The notes beneath the pieces are model-generated. The model saw only the letters and a list, made by a program, of their open reading frames with translations, searched no databases and was not told the DNA's origin. Of a stretch of DNA of 64,000 bases, positions 43,849-57,538 are shown piece after piece. This stretch comes from Syngnathus acus. Taxonomy: Eukaryota; Chordata; Actinopteri; Syngnathiformes; Syngnathidae. Location of the stretch: positions 2,687,053 to 2,751,052 of the forward strand of contig NC_051093.1 in assembly GCF_901709675.1 (NCBI RefSeq). Reading direction: 5' to 3'. Position 1 is the stretch's first letter, and every line of letters begins with the position of its first letter. A program made the translations under genes and the position numbers.

Positions 43849-46800
43849 ATGGAGGAGCTGAGCGCCGTCGGCGAGCAGGTTTTCGACGCCGAATGCATCC
43901 TCAACAAAAGACTGCGAAAGGTTAGCCAAGGCTTCCTAAAATCGAATTCTGTTGATTTTGCCTTCACTTGGGCTCCACGCTCAGAATATCTTGGCACTTC
44001 TTTGTGTGCAGGGAAAGTTGGAGTTTCTGGTCAAGTGGCGAGGGTGGTCGTCCAAGTAAGTCAGGAAGACCCAAAACAATGGACAGGAAAACAAAAACCT
44101 TCACATCTCGGCCATTTTTTCCCCTTTATAAAATACTTGTAATCGGGACACTCGTGCGTTTTTCATCTTGGATGCTAGTTCTGCTTTTTGCCCACTTGCG
44201 TCTTTTGTTCGCCTGTCAATCATCAGGTTTGCCTGTACTCAATATTCTTGTTTAATTCCGTTTAAAACACGCACGGGGGGGTATAAAAAGTGAAGCAATT
44301 GTGTTATTTTATACCAAATTTTCTTTCTTTTTTTTAATCCTCATAAAGCGCGTGATTACATTTAATTCATTAGGTTGAACAAGCTACTGTACAGTGGATG
44401 TTTTGTTCCACTTTGGTTAAACACGCTGATGTTTATAAATGTAAGGTGTAATAAACTACCTACGTTGATGGCATTAACGGCAAACTTGTTTAAAAAAAAA
44501 AAAAAGGGTTTAGTTCCTAAAAAAGTTGAACTCCTCTTCTCCCAAATTAAAACGTTACTAAGTGGAATAAAACAAGACAAACTTGACTTCGACTATTTTT
44601 CCTCCAGTAGCCATATTAATCATGTTATATAATTAATCACGCTACTGTAAAATCGCCTTGAACCCAGTTATTTGTTTCATTCCACATCACATTTGTAACC
44701 GTTATTACTGTGTAATGAAACCAGTGTAATGTAATTTTTTACCATAACAGCTATCACGGGAAAGTATTTTTTTTTTGTATGCATAAACCAAGTCTGCATT
44801 TAAAAAGAAATTACATTTTGCCTTTAATCAAGCTCCTGGTTTTATTCTACTTCAATAACACACTAAAAAATTCTGTTGTCTTAAATTTATTTTATTTTTT
44901 TTTATAACACACAAGGTATTTTTTCCACATGGCTTTTAAATTTGAACAATTACAACTACTGGGATTTGTATTTCCAATGTGTTTTTTTTTTTGGCCATTT
45001 GCGTTGCTCTCCGCCTTTTTTGGGTGCAAACTGCTGCCTGCCTGCCTGCCTGCCTGCCTTCTGTTAGGCCCACACGTCCTTTGTGTGTGTGCGTGTGTGT
45101 GTGGAAAGGGTGGGGGGTGGGCTGACTGCTGGTCTGGGGGTCTTTTTCTCTTTCTTCAACAGGCTTCTTCTACCACATGTTGTACTTGTTTGTGTGCCAC
45201 ATCCATTTTCTGGCAACTTAAAAAAGTCACAATAGGATGGATTCAACTTTGCAAAATGACCACTGGCTTTAAAAAACAAACCTACCTGACTCAGATTTGG
45301 GTTGTTTTTTTTTTGCATTTCAGCCTCTTTGACACGAGCCTTCCAAGGCAGGTTTTCCTCCATCTACTCACTGTGCTGTGTGTAAGGTAGCGATGCGTGA
45401 TCGGGGGTGTTGAAGTTGACTTGAGAATCTCACAAGCCACCTTCAACCCACCCCACCCCCCAATTCTGTATTGGAGCCTTTCACACACAACAACAAGAGG
45501 AAATGGTGGAAAGTTCCGGCGGTGTCAAAGAGGCTTGTCTTTATTATTTATTCTGGTTTGAAAAACAGAAACGTTGTTTTTCTTTTATCCTGTTTTGCAA
45601 AGTTCCTCAGAGTAACCCAACCGCTTTTAGTTAATCCTCGTCATGTTTTCTTACATTTTATTGGGTGGATTAAATTTTTCGCACAAAGCTGTTGTAAATC
45701 CGACATTAACTGGTGTTTGTTGCAGACACAACAGCTGGGAGCCCCAAGAGAACATTCTTGATCCCAGACTTCTGGCGGCCTTCAACAAAAAGTGAGTTTC
45801 TTTGGTTCGTGGAAAGTCTGGAGGATGGTTAGATGTTGACATTTGTGTATCGCAGGGAACAAGAGAAGGAGTTTCTCATACGGAATCGCGGTAAAAGGCC
45901 GAGAGGACGACCGCGAAAAATTCCCGTAGGTTCAACATAAATGACTTTTCTTGGTGGTGTTAAGCCACATTTGAAATGTTTACTGTTTCTCAGAAGAATG
46001 TTCCGGAGGCCGGAAAGTCCAACAGCTCTTCCTCGGGTTCCTCATCCTCATCGTCCGATTCCTCGTCTTCATGCTCCTCCTCATCCTCCTCCTCCTCGGA
46101 CGACGAGGACGAGGAACGGCGAGCGCGCGCCGGGATCCCGACCCGAGAGCTCCACCCCAATCCCGTCCCCCAGAAGAAAGCGCAAATCGTGGTGGCCAAG
46201 CAGGAACCGCCCAAAAAACGCGGTCGCAAATCTCTGAGCAAAGGCTTTCGGAAAAGCCTCAAGAAGGATTCCGAGCTTCCTGGCGCCATCAAGAAGCCGG
46301 TTCACCTGGCCAGCTTCGCCTTCATGGGCTTCAACCGGGGTTCCCCGGCCCACGGGGGGACCTCCAGAAACTCCTTGAGCTCACCCGGATCCGGCAGATC
46401 GATCCCAACTTCTCCCGTCCCGCTGATGAAATCCAGCCCGGGCAGGAGCGTCACAGAAGGGAAAGTGCCCACCCCAAGGCTGGATCCGTTCAAACCCAGA
46501 GGGGTGGAGTCCTTCACCTTGAACGCGTCCAAACATCACGTACCGGGATCGCCCCAGCGTAGCACCAACTCCCCCAGTCTCCAAAAGGCTCACGTGCTCC
46601 AGAGAATTAGCAATGCCAAAGCCATGGCGGTCCAAGCGGCAAAGAACATCACCACCACCAATCAGCCTCTCAACCTTCTCAACAAAGTCACGCAAGGCAA
46701 CAAATCACCAGGTTCTGGCCTAGGTTCCGCTTTGAGAAACAGCCCACACCCTGCCCGCAAAAGCAACCAAAACCCGGAGTACAAAACCCCGCAGAGTCCC

Positions 46801-47142
46801 GCTTCCCCGGGAGGAACCCGCAAGTCTGACTTGACGGAGATCCAGACCTACAGGGGGAAGCTGGACAAAAACGAGCTCCATAAATCGGAGAACCACCTGG
46901 AAAGAGCGGCCTCCAAAGACGGCAAGATGAGCACGGGCGAGGACGAGAGCAGCTCCGACTCCGACCGGGACTCGTCGGACGCCGGCCGGGAGCGCCTGGC
47001 GGCAGTCCACAACCAAGACTGGAAGCCCACCCGCAGTCTGATAGAACACGTGTTTGTCACAGACGTCACCGCCAACCTGGTCACCGTCACGGTAAAGGAG
47101 TCGCCCACCAGCGTGGGATTCTTCAGCATCCGCAACTACTGA
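43849..47142 (+). CDS. cbx2: Chromobox protein 2 (Polycomb PRC1 subunit)
   Basis: Five coding exons: 43849-43920, 44012-44055, 45726-45791, 45856-45925 and 45994-47142, joining to 466 codons plus stop (human CBX2 532). CBX2 reads H3K27me3 through its chromodomain and compacts chromatin as part of PRC1 in the nucleus. Seen: chromodomain at residues about 10-62 with the aromatic-cage residues in QVFDAEC and KWRGW; AT-hook KRPRGRPRK (74-82) unique to CBX2 in the family; a Ser tract then an acidic patch (about 93-130); basic QEPPKKRGRKSLSKGF; and the C-terminal Pc box SLIEHVFVTDVTAN to SVGFFSIRNY that binds RING1. The middle is shorter than in mammals. Intron 2 is 1.67 kb and holds a TGCC tetranucleotide run (45,034-45,060). 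Candidate polyadenylation signals are AATAAA at 47,469 and 47,889. CBX8 and CBX4, its human neighbours, are absent downstream here. Confidence 0.95.
44056..45725 (+). other. cbx2 intron 2
   Basis: Intron of 1,670 bp without a recognisable gene. It is AT-rich in the middle, carries A and T homopolymers, a TGCC run and a GT-rich patch near 45,080-45,105. Confidence 0.7.
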
Positions 47143-49018
47143 CTGGACCGCAAACACTTCACCTGACCCTTGCATCATGATTGTTGTAATTTATTGACTT
47201 TTTTTTTTTGTACTACAAAAGTGCTTTTCATCAGAATCCACGGTAGCCCAGTTCAAAATCCAAGGGCCAAGGCTATCAAAAGCCACAACCACAGAAAGTT
47301 GCCTTGAAACCACTGGGAGGTTGGAAATGTCTCACTCGGAGCTTACAGGGTCCCACCTCCAAACTACAAAAAACATTTTTGGATTTGACCGCCAGCAGCA
47401 TTAAGCATCGGAAATATCTCGCTCTGAGTTTACAGGGTCACACCTTAAAAAGTTTCCAGCCAAATAATAATAAATAAAAAAAAACACTTAGATCAAATTT
47501 GATTATCTTCAGTCTGGATACACACTAGCTCGCACCAAATTTTGAGGACCAACGTTCGTGGATGTTCTGAGCGACTGCGTCGCTTTGTTTTTGGTTGCTC
47601 TCAATCAATAGTTGACGTTGTGGAATTATTTAGTAAGACGCCATCTAGAGTGTATTTTTATATTAGCTACCTCGGTTTTAACTAATTGCTGCATACGATT
47701 TTTCATTCCAGGGTGAACTCGCCTTTTTGTTTTCTGTTGGTTGTCAGTTGATTAGGGCAAGGTGAAGCATGCTGAGAGACAGACAGCGTGTCTGTCCTTT
47801 CTCTGATAACACTTATTCAGCAGAAATTGCAGCAGCCAGGTCCCGGCCCCCGGGGGAGGAGGGGGGGCTCGGTTTGGAGCCGGCGGACAATAAAGCACCA
47901 GATGTCTCTGGAGCCACTTGGGTTGTTTCTCTTTGTTTTGTGGCAGCTGCTGACGTCTCTTTGGGATTTTTTTTTTTTTTCTTGGTGTGACGTAAGAGCA
48001 AACAATGCCAGGCCGCCAAGAGAGGTTCTGGCGGCCAGCGCGCGTTTTCACTCAAGTCTTCACACTAATCCGGCAACCGAGCTGCCGTTTTGTGAACGGG
48101 GCAAGATGATTCCGACCAGTCCGGACATGATTGAACGGACAAATACAGAAAGTTCATCTCAGAGTTGCGGCAAAAACAATGGTGCCCATGGGAACAAATG
48201 TCTTTTTTCGTTGTTTCGAAGATGCTAGAGAAAAGTTTTATGTGCATTTAGAGCAACTAAACAAATGTGAATTTCAAAGGAGTATCAGGGCCACCCTTTT
48301 TTTTTTTTCCAGATAAAATTAAACTTGATTCTTGCGCTTTAAAAACACATTCTCATAATGTTTCAAACTTTTTGGGATAAAATTTGATTTGAATCTTTAA
48401 ATAACAAGTGGCCTTAATAGTCCTTTGTAAGGTATGACTTCTTGTCATTTAGGAAAGTGTATTTATTGGAGGCCGATCTTTAATTCTTGTATTGTTCAAT
48501 AAACGCTGTAGCCTCGTTGACAGCATTCACTTTCGCTCGACTACTTTGACTCATCCATTTTCCACCTAAACCAATCTTTAGACGACAAAATAATATTAGA
48601 GAATATTCAAGAGAATAACATAAGCCTAAATCTTGAGATAGCATCTGTTGTGAATTAGCCAAATTAATTAATTCAACATAAGGTTGAATGAAAACATTTA
48701 TTCTAGGAGATGAAAGTTTGACCCAGCCAGTACTTAAAAATGAAACCGCCAGCATACTGTAATGTTTTTTCTCCCCGTTTACCTTGATGGTTCCCGCTGC
48801 TTCTCGAATTCTTCAAAGTCCGACATTTGATCACGCCATCAGGTGTTTAGCTCGCGGGGCTGGTCGGAGGAGAAGGAGGGGGGGCCGCAGCAAACACATC
48901 AACTCTTCCACATCCATCAGCTCTCCTCCAGGTAAGCACAGGGGACTGACTTCCGGTCCACGACTTCAAAATAAAAGCTATTCAACGCAACCAAGCTAAA
49001 GAGATTTGCTTGATTATA
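47143..49018. other. cbx2 3' region and intergenic DNA
   Basis: Follows the cbx2 stop. It includes the likely 3' untranslated region with a tandem 87-bp duplication, poly-T runs near 47,970 and 48,297, and no recognisable coding exon. Confidence 0.6.
47323..47450 (+). repeat. Tandem 87-bp duplication
   Basis: GGAAATGTCTCACTCGGAGC at 47,323 and GGAAATATCTCGCTCTGAGT at 47,410 are each followed by a TTACAGGGTC(C/A)CACCT block. The copies lie in the likely cbx2 3' untranslated region. Confidence 0.65.
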
Positions 49019-49351
49019 CAAGGATCCCTCGCTACTTCGCGTTTCGTTTATCGCGGCTTCACTACATTGCGGATTTTTTTTCCAAATTAAAAAAACATTT
49101 AAAAGTCAAAATAAAACTTCTAAATTGAGGAAACATGTGTCTAACCTTTAGGACAATGTAGTATTGCTCCAAATGTTCATTTACATTCCTTTTTATGTCC
49201 GTTTTCGCGTGTTAGCACGATCACAAATTAGCATCTTTCCGCTCACTCGTTAGCCTGCCCAGTACTTCTTGTTGGTGACCGTACTTCGCAGATTTCACTT
49301 ATCGCGGGTGGTTTTTGGAACCAATTATCCGCGATAAACGAGGGATTACTG
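49019..49351. mobile_element. Small pogo/Tigger-like MITE
   Basis: A 333-bp segment flanked by TA on both sides. Left end CAAGGATCCCTCGCTACTTC and the right end read in reverse (CAGTAATCCCTCGTTTATCG) are imperfect inverted copies. Inside, TTATCGCGG words recur near both ends. There is no transposase frame, so it is non-autonomous. The TIR resembles those of Tigger elements as I remember them. One related fragment is at 25,646. Confidence 0.65.
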
Positions 49352-50569
49352 TATTTGTGCGTGATAACATATGAGATGGCTGCGGCAGCACATAAAAACC
49401 AAAACTACATCGCGGAGGAAAAATTCTTTTAAGACACGTACCGGATAAATAATTTCATGTTGTTCAGATTGTTTAGGACTGGGTAAGACACCAAATATCG
49501 GTGAATTGTGTGTTGAAAATGATAGAGCGGCCACTGTGGAGACGCGGACTGGTCCCTGAACATAACACGTCTGGAAATAAAGCGTCAGCTGCTGTGCTGC
49601 TATTAAAAGAGCGAGGCAACAACAGCGGCGGGAGGTTTGCAGCGGGCGAGCAGATTGCAGATCGTCACGGAGGAGCTCAAGTGAGCGCGCCGGCCGGATT
49701 TCCACGCTCACGCACTCACACGAAAGGTGAGCCATCGTTTTATGTTCTCTTCGGATGAAAGTCGAGGTGATGCGCTTCCGGTTCTAGCTTCCAAACAGCT
49801 GATCTGTTTCTTCTACTATAAGTGACTTTTTGTTTCAAGGACACTTGATGCTTAAAAGGTCAAAAGGTTGTTGGATTTTTTTTGGTGTGTTTTTTGTTTT
49901 CCAGCCCTGTCAGAATATAATTTATTAGGGGGAAATGGATGCCAATGTAACAGAGGTGGACGAAGATTGGGTAGGAAAGCTCTGGAGTGCTCCCCAATCT
50001 GCACACCCAAACAAATCTGCTTTTCTAAACCAGTGCTAAGATGCTAACATTGGCCATTGTTAGCCCTGCCTTGTGTTTGTGATATTCAAACACGGATATT
50101 ATTTGCGCAAATGTTATTTTGAATAAATTGTCAATATTTTTCCATGCAGCAGATTTGGTTGCACCTGCACTTTGGGTAACATCAGCCATCTAATCTCCAT
50201 CATCACAAACATGACATCCTTGTGGAAAGGATGTGGAGACATGATTTCACTTTCCATGTCATGACAAGCTCAGAAGATGATTCATTGCCAGAAGCTAACA
50301 GTTAGCGTGTAGCTTCCATATCAATACGTGATTCCCAACCACCTTCCTGTGATAAAAAAAAGAAAAAAATTCAACAATCTTCCACTACAATTAACCAGTT
50401 TAACCAGAATTAGAATTAATCTTTTATAAGTTTTATAAATGCAGGTTGTGCTAAAATAAAGGCTGGGAACCACTGCTCCATATCATTCTTTCATTCCAAG
50501 TTGTCACCCAGAATCATTTTATGAATTCAAAACAGCACTTTTCCTATTTTTAAGACATTCCTGAAGAGG
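49352..50569. other. Intergenic DNA upstream of dhrs7c
   Basis: No coding exon was recognised. A weak clustering of GATGCTAAC and TTAGC words near 50,040-50,065 is the only pattern seen. Any 5' untranslated exon of dhrs7c would lie here. Confidence 0.5.
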
Positions 50570-52027
50570 ATGGGGATAGAGCCCGGGTGGAACGCCACAG
50601 CCCTGCTGCTTCCGTGCGTGGTGGTGGTGCTGGTAGCCGGATTGTTGCACGTCTACTCTCTGGTTTCAGGCCTGCTGTCCCAAAGCCCTGTGCGCAACAA
50701 GGTGGTGCTGCTCAGCGACGCTTTGTCTGCAATCGGGAAAGGTAATAACCCACTCGGGACTTGACTTAGTTTTACACTGTAAATTGAAAGATGAAGGTTA
50801 AGACCAGACTTTTTTTCTCTGCTGTCTTCTACTACAACTTATTCCTCTTTTGTTGGTCCAAAGAATGCGCCAGCATCTTCCACAAGGACGGCGCCAGGTT
50901 GATTCTATGTGGCAAAAACTGGGAGAAACTCCAGGAGCTGTCGGATGACTTACTCAAAGTCTCCGACCCAAGCGCGGTGAGGAGTGGAAGGCAGTGTTGT
51001 TGTTTTTTTGCACTATACCGATGACATGGAATAAATGCTCAAAGCATTTCATAAAGCATTTATTCGATTTCCCTCGGTAGTCCCAGGTTAGGCGTTTTTT
51101 TTTCTCCATCTTCTCTGGTGGTCAGGTCACACATTTGACCACCGCGTTGGTCGGCAGACATTCCCTCCTAAACTGGTGCTTCTGGACTTTGGGGACACGA
51201 CATCGCTTCCCGAGGCTATAACGGAGATCCTGGAATGCTACGGCTGCCTGGACGCGCTCATCCTCAACAGCAGCATGAAGATCAAAGCTCCGGCACATAC
51301 TTTGTCTCTGGAGGTGGACAAGCTACTCATGGACAACAATTACTTCGGCCCGGTCACACTGGCTAAAGGTATCCATGGAAATACATCTTGTAGACGAATT
51401 TTAGAAAAGTGTGCGTGATTGTGAGGTTTGTGTGTTCCAGGCGTGCTGCCCTCCATGATGTCTCGGCGCTGCGGTCACCTGCTGCTGGTCAACAGCATTC
51501 AGGCAAAACTGGCCGTGCCCTTCCGCACCTCCTGTGAGTTGACGTTGAGGTTTCCTCTTTCTTGATATCCATCTTATCCGCCTGATCTCATCACGCCTGG
51601 CAGATGCCGCCTCCAAGCATGCGGTCCAGGCATTCTTCGACTGCCTTCGTTCCGAGGTGGAGGAGTCGGGCGTCTCCGTCAGCACCATCAACTTTACCTT
51701 CATAAGCTCACAAGCGTCGTCTGGGAAGCAGAAAGATGCGGTGGCCAAGTTCTTCTGGTCATGTAAGCCCCCCCGACGCCTCATAGTTTTTATCAGTTTT
51801 TATCAGTCTTGCTGTTCTGCACAGATTTGTACACAAAGAAGCCACTGGGCGTTTCTCCACGTGAGGCAGCCAGGGAGGTGGCCAAGACTTTGTCCAACAA
51901 GAGGAAGGAGGTCCTGATGGCCCCCTCGCTGCCGAAAGCAGCGGTCTACGCTCGCTCCTTCTTCCCCAACTTGTTCTTTGCTGTCATGGCAGCAGGAGTG
52001 AAGGACACCACCAACACCAAAATGTAG
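50570..52027 (+). CDS. dhrs7c: Dehydrogenase/reductase SDR family member 7C
   Basis: Six exons: 50570-50741, 50864-50976, 51158-51368, 51441-51533, 51604-51762 and 51825-52027, joining to 316 codons plus stop (human DHRS7C 312). DHRS7C (SRP-35) is a membrane-anchored short-chain dehydrogenase of the muscle sarcoplasmic reticulum, reported to act on retinol. Seen: N-terminal membrane segment (about 11-34); Rossmann first strand NKVVLLSDALSAIGKECA (49-56 replaces the usual TGxxxGxG); CGKNW; DANYFGP-like MDNNYFGP; Ser184 in VNSIQ; YAASK with Tyr197 and Lys201; and the RSFFPNLFFAVMAAGVK end typical of this subfamily. The usual NNAS motif reads LNSS. DHRS7C sits next to GSG1L2 and RCVRN in human as well. 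Teleosts have duplicates; I cannot tell which ohnolog this is. A polyadenylation signal AATAAA lies near 52,246. Confidence 0.92.
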
Positions 52028-52054
52028 TCCTTTGCCGTTCTGGAAAGGCTTTCT

Positions 52055-52175
52055 TATGCTTAGCATGTCTGCCTCACAGTTCTGAAGTTCTGGGTTTGAA
52101 TCTTCCTGTGTGGAGTTTGCAAATGTTTCTCCCATATTCTCAAAACATGGTGGCTTCACTTCATTTCTTATTAGT
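52055..52175 (+). mobile_element. tRNA-derived SINE fragment in dhrs7c 3' region
   Basis: GCTTAGCATGTCTGCCTCACAG followed by GGGTTTGAATCTTCC (B-box-like) and CTGTGTGGAGTTTGCAAATG is the head and body of a common fish tRNA-type SINE. Only part remains. It lies between the dhrs7c stop and its likely polyadenylation signal. Confidence 0.55.
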
Positions 52176-52301
52176 GTTAATGTGAGTGATATTAACTGGA
52201 AGGTTAATTTTTCTCTGGATGGACTTAGTTTTAGACTACACAGTAAATAAAGTAGAAGTGGATACAGGTCAACGTTTTACCGTGTCTGTTCACTGGCATT
52301 T

Positions 52302-52316
52302 GGCGCCCTCTAGCGG
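52302..52316 (-). promoter_or_regulatory. CTCF-like core between dhrs7c and natd1
   Basis: On the minus strand the stretch reads CCGCTAGAGGGCGCC, a near-complete CTCF core. It is 62 bp upstream of the natd1-like start codon. Confidence 0.5.
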
Positions 52317-52377
52317 CGGCTCGAAATGTAAATACACGTTTACAGTAAATCAGCCGGTGGCCACTTTTGGCCACAAA

Positions 52378-53229
52378 ATGTGGCTTAAAATAATACCCAC
52401 ACTCACCGAGGTCGTACCTCTGAGGGTGACGGCCCGAAGGCTGGCTTCCAGCGACGGACTGACGGTGGAACACGACCGACAGAACCAGCGCTTCACCGCT
52501 TCCATGTGCAGCGGAACCGGTAAGTGCTGATGCCGCTTTCGAGGCTGCATTGAGCGGTTAGGTCGAGTACGCGAGCCCGGCGTCGGTCACGACCAAGCGG
52601 TCGTTTGGAATCCTGTCATTTAATGTGCCTTTGCGTGAAACAAATACAGAGGGTCACATATGAATATATTTTATAAAACATAATCTAATCGTATTATTTA
52701 ATAGTTCGGCAAGGATTTCATCCGTCAAAATTTCGGATTTTCATGAATGAATTGATGTTTACTTTCCTGAATAAGTCCATGTCAATATAATATAATAATA
52801 TTAATAATAATATTAAAATGCTTACATGGAAAGCAGTATTCATTCAAACAAGTTATTGCATTTTGTTCATGGCCCTTTTGTTGTCATGTAAACTTTGACC
52901 TCAGGAGTCAACGAGAGTGCGACACTCATCTACAGATTCACAGCGCCAGATGAGGTGGATCTCGTGTCCACCTTTGTCCCGGAGGCTTGCAGGGGTCAAG
53001 GTGTGGCCGCGCTGCTGTCAAAGGTCACGCAGCAGCACTGACAAACTGTTTCCCCTTTCAAATGATGGAAAAACATGAAGGGATGAATGACGTAACTCAT
53101 CTTTGTTGACAGGCCGCCATTGACTTTGTTCTGAAAGAGAAGCTGAAGGCTCGCGTGTCCTGCTGGTACATCAAGAAGTACATGGAGGAACACCCTCATC
53201 ACAATTATAATGAAATTCAAATCAGATGA
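52378..53229 (+). CDS. natd1: NATD1-like N-acetyltransferase domain protein
   Basis: Three exons: 52378-52519, 52905-53023 and 53113-53229, joining to 125 codons plus stop. NATD1 is a small protein with a GNAT/YJDJ-type acetyltransferase fold; its substrate is not known to me. Seen: VEHDRQNQRFT opening the domain, then LIYRF, EVDLVSTFVPEACRGQGVA with an acetyl-CoA binding R-x-x-G-x-A, SKAAIDFVL and a WYIKKYMEEHP ending that is characteristic of NATD1. The first 27 residues (MWLKIIPTLTEVVPLRVTAR and on) are not like the human protein as I recall it and could be a targeting peptide. The frame is open far upstream (ATG at 52,186), but 52,378 fits the domain spacing better. The gene starts only 350 bp after the dhrs7c stop. 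It could be an uncharacterised paralog. Confidence 0.82.
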
Positions 53230-53258
53230 TGGTGTGGTAAAGTATTCTTGGCCTGAGT

Positions 53259-53264
53259 AATAAA
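53259..53264 (+). terminator. Polyadenylation signal of the natd1-like gene
   Basis: AATAAA 29 bp after the stop codon. It leads into the tail-to-tail interval with gsg1l2. Confidence 0.6.
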
Positions 53265-53723
53265 ATGCAAGTTTTATTTGAATAGAGTAATTTAAGAGTA
53301 ATTGTATAGATGTTAATTTTTTTTTTTTAATTAATTTCTTTCTTGATTGTAGAACAAAGTTTCTCTTGTGTAGATTTCCACAAAATCCCAGAGCAGTATT
53401 TTTTAATAGAGTATTATTTTAATAAATGTGATGTGCTTTATTTTGTATTTATTTCTTTATTCTAGCTATAGAGTGAACTGAAAATCATCTTCATGTTGCC
53501 TCCTCTCAAAAACGTGTTGAGTCCCAACATCTGCAGCTGAGCATAAAGACACCGCTAGCATTTCCTCCTGCCTGCTGCCTCTTAGGCGATCACATGGGCA
53601 AGATTTGATGAGACGCATGTTGTCTCAAAGCCGAGCGGGTTACATTATTTCCGCGAGGATATACACACACGCGCAAATATATCCCTGTATTAGATTTTTC
53701 AATCCAACAATCAACTGGGGCCT

Positions 53724-56462
<2,739 letters not shown>

Positions 56463-57538
56463 GGTCCAGGCCGAAAGCGACCAGGGGGACTAATCCCGGC
56501 TTTTAACGCGCGGCCGCCGTCTTTCGCCTCCCGGGCAGATGCGTCAAATCTTCATAATCTCGTTGGCGCGGAGGCTCTGTGGCCATCAAGAAATATGAGC
56601 CGCTACTGATTTCCAGCTTCCTTTGCCGTCGTCCTGTCCTCGACGTCGCTCCGTATCGTCCGTCACAAATGGCAAATTATTTGCCTGACTTCCTTTCATC
56701 ATATTTACAAAAGACAGATTACAGCCATCTGACACTCTAATCCACAGCGAGGTTCTTACACGCTGCCTGCCAGCAGCCACGAGATCAACCAATGGCTTTC
56801 GACCTAAACATGGAAAACACCCACATCATCTACGAAGACGTGTATTTTTACACAGATTGATCATTTGTTCAATATCGATCTGTTTCTATGACAACATGAC
56901 TAGACCGAAGTTTGGTGAAATGAGTACAGGTGCTTAAACAGACTGTCATGACCGCTTTCATCAAAATACAGATTTGTCGGAAAGCGACGTCCACCTGTCA
57001 CTGGACTCTGAATTTCCGATGAAAGAATCGAAGCCTAATGTGATTACGTAAAAAGGACATGATGGCATTTGGACGTCTAAAGATTAAATTAATCTGGTTT
57101 GGTGAAAGTAGGCAGGATGAACAAGAAGGATTACATTGTACAAAAAAAACAATTTCAAAGATGAAATTATCCTTTTTTTTAAAAACACGCCTACTTTGAT
57201 GAACTATCTTATTGTCAACAAAGTGACCGTGATTTACCATTGTGCTGTCCCAAATAAAACTTAAATCCCAGAAATGAAATGTGAAACCTGATGTATATTC
57301 CTAAATCAAGAGGTGGTTTGGTTCTTTAGTTCTGCAGCGGTTTGTTGTTTCTGCAAAGAGCCTCCAAAGCCGAGCAGGTGTTTAGCACCTACTGTGATCT
57401 AATCCTCCGCTAACACCCTTTGCAGAAGTATCATAGCCTGGTGACGTGTCTGGATTGAGGCTACCATGACCATAATCTGCCGTGCTAGACTAAAAGCAGG
57501 CTAGAGTGAGCTCAAGCCAAGAAGAAGAACACACGGGA
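56463..57538. other. Divergent intergenic region, gsg1l2 and rcvrn
   Basis: About 1.08 kb between two start codons on opposite strands; it must hold both promoters unless upstream exons exist. The part next to gsg1l2 is GC-rich. No TATA box is clear on either side. Confidence 0.6.
57400..57405 (+). promoter_or_regulatory. CRX/OTX-type site upstream of rcvrn
   Basis: TAATCC, the core site of the photoreceptor factors CRX and OTX2, lies 134 bp before the rcvrn start codon. Recoverin is a photoreceptor gene, so the context is fitting, but a six-base match alone is weak. Confidence 0.4.

Noticed and set aside
45990-46292. Minus-strand acidic frame opposite cbx2 exon 5
   Set aside because: It is the antisense of the Ser tract in a real exon; no independent support.
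57506-57538. Upstream in-frame ATG as the recoverin start
   Set aside because: It would remove the N-terminal Gly needed for myristoylation.
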